Shown in pieces: positions 33,866 to 37,767 of a DNA stretch of 37,767 nucleotides (its first letter is position 1; each line of letters opens with the position of its first letter). The DNA comes from SAR116 cluster bacterium AG-355-O21 (GTDB lineage: Bacteria > Pseudomonadota > Alphaproteobacteria > Thalassobaculales > Thalassobaculaceae), in the NCBI GenBank assembly GCA_003280605.1, contig QCEM01000023.1, forward strand, positions 1-37,767. Reading direction: 5' to 3'. The translations under genes were made by a program, and so were the position numbers. The notes beneath the pieces were generated by a model. The model made no database searches and had not been told where the DNA came from. It was given only the letters and a program-made list of their open reading frames with translations.

Positions 33866-34845
33866 TTTGGCCGTCCCAAATGGTCCGATAAAATGCCGAC
33901 CGCCGTGGCAAAATAATCCGAGCGGTTCCACTTCAAGATGACGTTATAATTATTGTATACTAAAAAGGCCGGCGTCAGGGATTTGCGGTCCGGTGCGACC
34001 ACCGCTGCCTGCAGCGCACGCTTCGGTAAATCTGCGCCGGATATCCGCCTTACCCCTTGGTCCTGCCAGGCCGAGATAAGTTGCCGCCGCTTACGGCCAA
34101 TGTCATCCCGCCCGAGTGCAGCAGGAAGGCTGATTTTTCGGCCCCAGGTCTGATCACCACGCCAGCCTGACTTTGCCAAGTAATTGGCAATTGAAGCAAA
34201 CACATCCGGCAATGATCCCCAAATATCTTTTTGGCCATTGCCATCGTGATCGACAGCAAAATTATGAAAGCTGGACGGCATGAACTGATTTTGCCCCATG
34301 GCGCCGGCCCAGGAACCTTTCATCGCCGCCGCGCTGATATGACCGCCATCAATGATCTTCAGGGCCAGAAATAATTCTTTTCGGAAAAACGCACTGCGCC
34401 GACCATCGAAAGCCAAGGTTGCCAGCGCCGCAATCACAGGAAAGCCACCGGTGATGCGGCCGAAATCTGTTTCAATTCCCCAAAGCGCCACGATAAAGCG
34501 CGGCTGGACATTATATTTCTGTGACACCTCAGCCAGTAACGCCTTGTGTTTAATCAGTAACGCCCGGCCCTTATCGATCCGCCGTTGGTTGACCACCCGC
34601 TGCATATATTGCGCGAATGTGAGGGTGAATTCAGGCTGCCGGCGATCCAGCTCAATGACGCGGGGAATTGGCGCAATGCCTGTCAACGCGCTGTCCAACG
34701 TTACGGCTGAAATACCTTTGCTGACCGCCTCGGTCCGCAGTTTCGTCAGCCAAACATCAAATTCTTCGGCGACCGCCGGCGCACCGGTTAGCCCCCATAT
34801 GCCGAACAAAATAACGGTGATTTGCGAAAATTTGCATATTTTCAT
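33862..34845 (-). CDS. mltB: Lytic murein transglycosylase, MltB family
   Basis: A 327-residue secreted protein. A signal peptide ends near PAVAEEF. The catalytic Glu is in FIVALWGIETDFGRITG, followed by AAMKGSWAGAMGQNQFMPSSF and VDHDGNGQKDIWGSLPDVFASIANYL, the standard MltB pattern. It cleaves the beta-1,4 linkage between MurNAc and GlcNAc, forming anhydroMurNAc. Two ATGs compete (34851 and 34845); GGGAA six bases before the latter favours it. It is upstream of, and overlaps, the CoA-transferase gene. Confidence 0.9.
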   Translation of the reverse strand: MKICKFSQITVILFGIWGLTGAPAVAEEFDVWLTKLRTEAVSKGISAVTLDSALTGIAPIPRVIELDRRQPEFTLTFAQYMQRVVNQRRIDKGRALLIKHKALLAEVSQKYNVQPRFIVALWGIETDFGRITGGFPVIAALATLAFDGRRSAFFRKELFLALKIIDGGHISAAAMKGSWAGAMGQNQFMPSSFHNFAVDHDGNGQKDIWGSLPDVFASIANYLAKSGWRGDQTWGRKISLPAALGRDDIGRKRRQLISAWQDQGVRRISGADLPKRALQAAVVAPDRKSLTPAFLVYNNYNVILKWNRSDYFATAVGILSDHLGRPK

Positions 34846-34959
34846 GAGCATTTCCCATCACATCCAATGTCGAGACGACCGCATCCGACAGCCATGCGGT
34901 AGACTGCTGACCTATCGCTCGGGTTCTGTCAATCACCGAGGCGATCAATCGCGCACATC

Positions 34960-34990
34960 AAAAAAAAACGGCGCACTGTGAGGTGCGCCG
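34960..34990 (-). terminator. Strong intrinsic terminator of the flagellin gene
   Basis: On the minus strand an 8-bp GC-rich stem (CGGCGCAC with GTGCGCCG) with a 6-base loop is followed immediately by a run of nine T residues. It lies 28 bases after the flagellin stop, so the gene is transcribed as a single unit. Confidence 0.85.
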
Positions 34991-35018
34991 CATTCCAGGG
35001 TCATCGGACCGCTTCGGT

Positions 35019-35846
35019 TTACCGAAATAAACTCAGCAGCGATACCGGCGCTTGGTTAACAATGCCCAGCGTTTGCACAGCCAATTGTTGCTGCACTTGA
35101 AGCGCCGTCAAGCGCGCTGCTTCGCGCGCCATATCGGCGTCAACAATGTTCCCCAAACCCTCTTCTGTGGCATCGCTGATGGCCGCCAGAAAGCTGGTTT
35201 GAAAATTCAACGCATTGACATCTGCGCCCAAGCCACCGAGGGCGGTGTTGACCGATGTTTCCAGCGTTGTGAACTCACCGGTGATCACCACCGCGCTTGA
35301 CGATGCCGTGCCGACCGATACGGCCGCAAGTGATTCCGCATCGGTTGATAAATTATATGCCGCCCCAACGGTCAAAGTGCCGCCTGTTAAATTTGACAGG
35401 ACGGTAATCGATGACGTGTCGCCGTTGATCAAATTCATGCCGTTAAAGATGGCATTGGAAATGAACCCCCCGGCCTGGGACAGCAACGAATTGAAATCAG
35501 CTTCCAGCAGCGCTCGTTGCGCGGTGGTCACACCTGCACTGCTCAATTCGGTAAGTTTCGATCGAATGTCTGCCAATAAGTTCGAAACGCTTGTCGTGCC
35601 TGCCAGCGCGACTTTACCTACCCCTTTGGCGTTATCTAATCCCTGCGTCACGGCAGCGATTGCCTTTAACTCACCACGGATCCCCTGCGCGATGGCGTAA
35701 CTCGACGCATCATCCATCGCACCGGAAACTTTTAATCCCGTAGAAACGCGATTTTGGGCGGTCGCAAGCGTTTTGGTGATCTTATTGAGGTTTTGAAGTG
35801 CAACCAATGCAGACGGATTGGTCACAACCGAACTGTTAATTGCCAT
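35019..35846 (-). CDS. Flagellin (short alphaproteobacterial type)
   Basis: A 275-residue flagellin. The conserved N-terminal D0/D1 helices contain ALVALQNLNKITKTLATAQNRVSTGLKVSGAMDDASSYAIAQ, and the C-terminal D1/D0 helices contain FLAAISDATEEGLGNIVDADMAREAARLTALQVQQQL, ending SLLSLFR. The central variable part is short, so D2/D3 are minimal, as in Caulobacter-like flagellins. The AGGAGG before MAINSSVV fixes the start; a longer frame to 35894 is rejected. No other flagellar gene is in the window. The promoter at 35961-35989 and terminator at 34960-34990 make it monocistronic. Confidence 0.93.
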   Translation of the reverse strand: MAINSSVVTNPSALVALQNLNKITKTLATAQNRVSTGLKVSGAMDDASSYAIAQGIRGELKAIAAVTQGLDNAKGVGKVALAGTTSVSNLLADIRSKLTELSSAGVTTAQRALLEADFNSLLSQAGGFISNAIFNGMNLINGDTSSITVLSNLTGGTLTVGAAYNLSTDAESLAAVSVGTASSSAVVITGEFTTLETSVNTALGGLGADVNALNFQTSFLAAISDATEEGLGNIVDADMAREAARLTALQVQQQLAVQTLGIVNQAPVSLLSLFR

Positions 35847-36174
35847 TTTGGCGTCCTCCTCATACAGCTCAAGCATTTTGCCCAGCCAGCCCATTACAAA
35901 TGGACTACCACATCATACTGCCGATGTTGTGCTGTAAAGTCAAGAAGGACTACGAGCATTGTTATAAAAAATTAAAAAGCATCCGTCAATATTTTTTTTA
36001 AAATTTTATTTAATTTTTTTTCAAACGCCATTTTTCAGCTTTGCGCTATGCTCGAGGCCCTATCGGGCGTTTAAATAAGGCCTTTATGGAGACTGCTGCG
36101 GTTTGCCATTGCCAATCCCTATCGACTGCGTGTAAGTCCCATTGTCGATGTAGTCAAGTCTTTGGCTATCGTGC
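35847..36174. other. 328-bp intergenic region: flagellin leader and promoter, AT-rich element, tRNA upstream region
   Basis: From left to right on the plus strand it holds the flagellin ribosome site, a leader of about 107 bases, the promoter at 35961-35989, a run of A and T at 35990-36022 that could act as an UP element, and about 150 bases before the tRNA gene. I see no ORF. No strong promoter for the tRNA was recognised. Confidence 0.65.
35961..35989 (-). promoter_or_regulatory. Strong sigma70-type promoter of the flagellin gene
   Basis: On the minus strand TTGACG (35984-35989) and TATAAC (35961-35966) are separated by exactly 17 bases, and a near-pure A/T stretch lies directly upstream, as expected for an UP element. 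A start near 35954 gives a leader of about 107 bases. This differs from sigma28 or sigma54 type flagellar promoters. Confidence 0.6.
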
Positions 36175-36264
36175 GGATGGGTGGCCGAGCGGTTGAAGGC
36201 ACCGGTCTTGAAAACCGGCAGGCGTTAACGCGTCTCGTGGGTTCGAATCCCACCCCATCCGCCA
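36175..36264 (+). tRNA. tRNA-Ser (anticodon UGA)
   Basis: A 90-base class II tRNA with a 7-bp acceptor stem (GGATGGG with CCCATCC), a D arm with GCCGAGCGGTTGAAGGC, an anticodon stem CCGGT/ACCGG around CTTGAAA with anticodon TGA at 36209-36211, a long variable arm, and a T arm containing GTTCGAATC. The 3' CCA is encoded. It reads UCA and related serine codons. Confidence 0.96.
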
Positions 36265-36426
36265 TCTACCTGCTCCGCAACCCTCCATCAAAATCCGTAT
36301 TCGTCCTGCAAGCACCAGGATTTCTGGCATAAAGAGGCTCCATCGATCCACTTGTCCGTCGTCATATAAATTGGGACAATCAGCAGCCTGATTTAGGAGA
36401 GGCTCTGGTTCATCTGTTTCATGATA
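36265..36426. other. Stretch between tRNA-Ser and IS orfB, probably containing the IS end
   Basis: No ORF is credible here. The downstream end of the IS3-family element must lie in or near this stretch, but the matching terminal repeat at the other end of the element is outside the window, so the boundary cannot be fixed. A TG-starting segment at 36354 is one candidate. Confidence 0.4.
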
Positions 36427-37407
36427 TTAGGCGGCGTACTTGCGGTATTGCAAGCGCCGGGTCTCCATGGTTTTCCGTTTGATCCTTTCCCGTTTTCTTA
36501 GAATGGCCTGCCCGTGCCCGAAGTAAACGTTTGCCGGGGTCAGATTGTTGATGCTCTCATGGTATCGGTGGTGATTATAGTGATCTACGAACGCACCAAT
36601 CTGCGCTTCCAAGTCTGCCGGGAAGTAGTAGTTGTCCAGCAGGATGCGGTTTTTCAGGGTCTGGTGCCAGCGCTCGATTTTGCCCTGTGTCTGCGGATGG
36701 TACGGCGCACCCCGGATGTGACCTATTTCCCTGTCTCCCAACCACTCAGACAGTTCGCCTGAGACGTAACTGGATCCGTTGTCTGATAACAGTCTCGGTT
36801 TATGAACAACATGGGCCTGATCACAGCCCGAAGACTGCAGGGCGAGGTCCAGCGTGTCAGTAACATCGCTCGTCTTCATGGTCGTGCACAGTTTCCAGGC
36901 AATAATATAGCGTGAGTAGTCATCGAGGATTGTCGACAGGTACATCCAGCCCCAACCGATAACTTTCAGATAGGTGAAGTCGGTCTGCCACAGTTGATTA
37001 ATAGCGGTTGTCTTGTCCCTAAACTCGTCTGCAGCCTTGATGACGATGAATGCCGGGCTGGTAATCAGATCCATGGACTTGAGCAGCCGATAGACGGAAG
37101 CCTCGGAGACAAAGTACTTTTCTGTGTCAGTAAAGCGTACAGCCAGTTCCCGCGGCGACAGTTCCGGTACGTCGAGAGCAAGATCAACAATCCTCTGACG
37201 AACATTATCGGGAATACGGTTCCAGACCCGGGACGGTCGGGGTGACCGATCCTCCAAGGCCTCTGGCCTACCAGTCTGATAGCGGTCGTACCAGCGGTAG
37301 AACGTGGTGCGGGGGATGCCCAGCTTGTCCAGTGTCTGTTTGACTGGCAGGTGAGATTGCTCGACAAGGCGGATGATCTCAAGCTTTTCAGATGCGGGAT
37401 ATCTCAT
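36427..37407 (-). CDS. IS3-family transposase OrfB (DDE integrase domain)
   Basis: A 326-residue protein. The N-terminus has a helix-turn-helix (VKQTLDKLGIPRTTFYRWYDRY), and the integrase core has the DDE residues in WQTDFTYLKVIG, RLLSDNGSSYVS and TQGKIERWHQTLK, with the basic C-terminal tail. As the fused OrfAB, it would catalyse cut and circle formation. Its ATG overlaps the OrfA stop by 4 bases, so it can also be made by re-initiation. No frameshift or premature stop is seen, so it may be active. Confidence 0.92.
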   Translation of the reverse strand: MRYPASEKLEIIRLVEQSHLPVKQTLDKLGIPRTTFYRWYDRYQTGRPEALEDRSPRPSRVWNRIPDNVRQRIVDLALDVPELSPRELAVRFTDTEKYFVSEASVYRLLKSMDLITSPAFIVIKAADEFRDKTTAINQLWQTDFTYLKVIGWGWMYLSTILDDYSRYIIAWKLCTTMKTSDVTDTLDLALQSSGCDQAHVVHKPRLLSDNGSSYVSGELSEWLGDREIGHIRGAPYHPQTQGKIERWHQTLKNRILLDNYYFPADLEAQIGAFVDHYNHHRYHESINNLTPANVYFGHGQAILRKRERIKRKTMETRRLQYRKYAA

Positions 37408-37766
37408 TCGGGGTCTCCCCCATCCGCGATCACGCTTTTTTTGAGAAGCCGGAGTTCCAGTGTTTGCTCGGCAACGACCTCTTTCAAATCACGCGCCTGT
37501 TGACGAAGGACCTTCACTTCATCTGTTGAGGCCGCACGAGCGGTATCGCCCGCAAGACGCCGCTTGCCAGCTTCCATGAACTCCTTCGACCATTTGTAAT
37601 AAATGCTCTGCGCGATGCCTTCACGACGGCATAGCTCGGCGATGGTTTCTTCGCCACGCAATCCATCCAACACGATGCGGATCTTTTCCTCCGCCGAGTA
37701 TTGCTTGCGAGTTGAACGGCGAATGTCCTTGATCGCCTTTGCGGCACCGGTCTGTCTTGTCTGCGA
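37404..37766 (-). CDS. IS3-family transposase OrfA (5' end outside the window)
   Basis: At least 120 residues of an open frame reach the window edge. A helix-turn-helix is seen in RKQYSAEEKIRIVLDGLRG and ELCRREGIAQSIYYKWSKEF, and a leucine-zipper-like helix in QARDLKEVVAEQTLELRLLKK, both typical of IS3 OrfA, which binds the terminal repeats and oligomerises. GTG at 37673 would start 33 residues later than the reading frame shown and would remove part of the first helix, so the true start is likely upstream of the window edge. Confidence 0.87.
   Translation of the reverse strand, partial: SQTRQTGAAKAIKDIRRSTRKQYSAEEKIRIVLDGLRGEETIAELCRREGIAQSIYYKWSKEFMEAGKRRLAGDTARAASTDEVKVLRQQARDLKEVVAEQTLELRLLKKSVIADGGDPE
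37436..37442 (-). promoter_or_regulatory. A7 slippery sequence for -1 programmed frameshifting (orfA to orfB)
   Basis: Seven consecutive A residues on the minus strand near the end of OrfA are followed by G. OrfB is in the -1 frame and is open from this run to its ATG, so a slip yields a fused OrfAB transposase. This is the known IS3 expression strategy; no structure downstream was modelled. Confidence 0.7.
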
Positions 37767-37767
37767 T

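Larger units (their letters stand above)
36427..37767 (-). mobile_element. IS3-family insertion sequence, incomplete (5' end beyond the window)
   Basis: Two overlapping transposase frames, OrfA and OrfB, occupy the window's right end. Their layout (OrfB in the -1 frame of OrfA, overlap at the junction, A7 slippery run) is typical of IS3-family elements. Coding frames appear intact. The start of OrfA and the 5' terminal repeat are cut off; terminal repeats and target duplication could not be identified. It sits 163 bases from tRNA-Ser. Confidence 0.88.

Noticed and set aside
34927-34932. Perfect minus-strand TTGACA upstream of mltB
   Set aside because: No acceptable -10 box is found at 16-18 bases, so a promoter call is not supported.
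35900-35960. GCCGATGT near the flagellin gene as a possible sigma28 box
   Set aside because: It is on the wrong strand relative to the gene and the TAAA half is in the wrong order.
36166-36351. 61-codon open frame across the tRNA-Ser gene
   Set aside because: It lies over a well-formed tRNA and has no ribosome site.
36354-36390. TG-starting segment as IS end
   Set aside because: The other terminal repeat is outside the window, so the match cannot be tested.
1-37767. CRISPR array, phage or defence island
   Set aside because: No regularly spaced repeats, capsid or tail genes, or recognised defence genes were seen in the window.

Overview
The window is a gene-dense chromosomal segment from a flagellated, Gram-negative alphaproteobacterium. 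Support for this comes from a short flagellin of alphaproteobacterial type, a minus-strand cluster in the order rlpA, dacC, tmk, holB, metG, tatD, metallo-hydrolase that I recall as typical of that class, and an envelope-related gene set (RlpA, MltB, Gtr-type glycosyltransferases). I cannot assign an order or genus from sequence alone. Genes are tightly packed: several convergent neighbours overlap or nearly touch at their 3' ends, and many operon neighbours overlap by ATGA or lie 1-15 bases apart.

Region 1-8.9 kb: the 5' end of ndk, a MalY/PatB-type C-S lyase, holC and a HAD hydrolase lie on the minus strand. Divergent from them are a DapA-superfamily protein and an alpha/beta hydrolase. A NhaD-like Na+/H+ antiporter (minus) is followed by xthA (plus) meeting folK (minus), then a NYN/LabA-type protein with an acidic tail and a family 5 uracil-DNA glycosylase.

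Region 8.9-17.6 kb: an Old Yellow Enzyme homologue with a perfect 20-bp operator-like palindrome is divergent from a two-gene heterodimeric ABC exporter in which one half has a degenerate ATP site. A TauD-like dioxygenase, a GmhB-like phosphatase with an SDR, a flavodoxin-fold reductase and a hotdog thioesterase follow.

Region 17.6-25.1 kb: a DMT exporter overlaps the 3' end of a GtrB-like glycosyltransferase, which is divergent from a GtrII-like membrane glucosyltransferase. Then come a second OYE homologue, a secreted cyclase-family hydrolase, an MFS transporter and a small unknown protein.

Region 25.1-34.9 kb: a long minus-strand run links cell wall work (mltB, rlpA, dacC), DNA replication (tmk, holB), translation (metG), nuclease-type TatD and a PhnP-like metallo-hydrolase. 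A CaiB/BaiF CoA-transferase is coupled to mltB.

Region 34.9-37.8 kb: an isolated flagellin gene has its own strong promoter, an AT-rich upstream element and a clear terminator. It is followed by tRNA-Ser(UGA) and an IS3-family element that runs off the window end and carries an A7 frameshift site between orfA and orfB.

I found no CRISPR array, phage block or defence island. The least ordinary items are the OYE operators, the Cys-to-His change in one OYE, the GtrB/GtrII pair without GtrA, the acidic-tailed NYN protein, and the lone flagellin with a housekeeping-type promoter.
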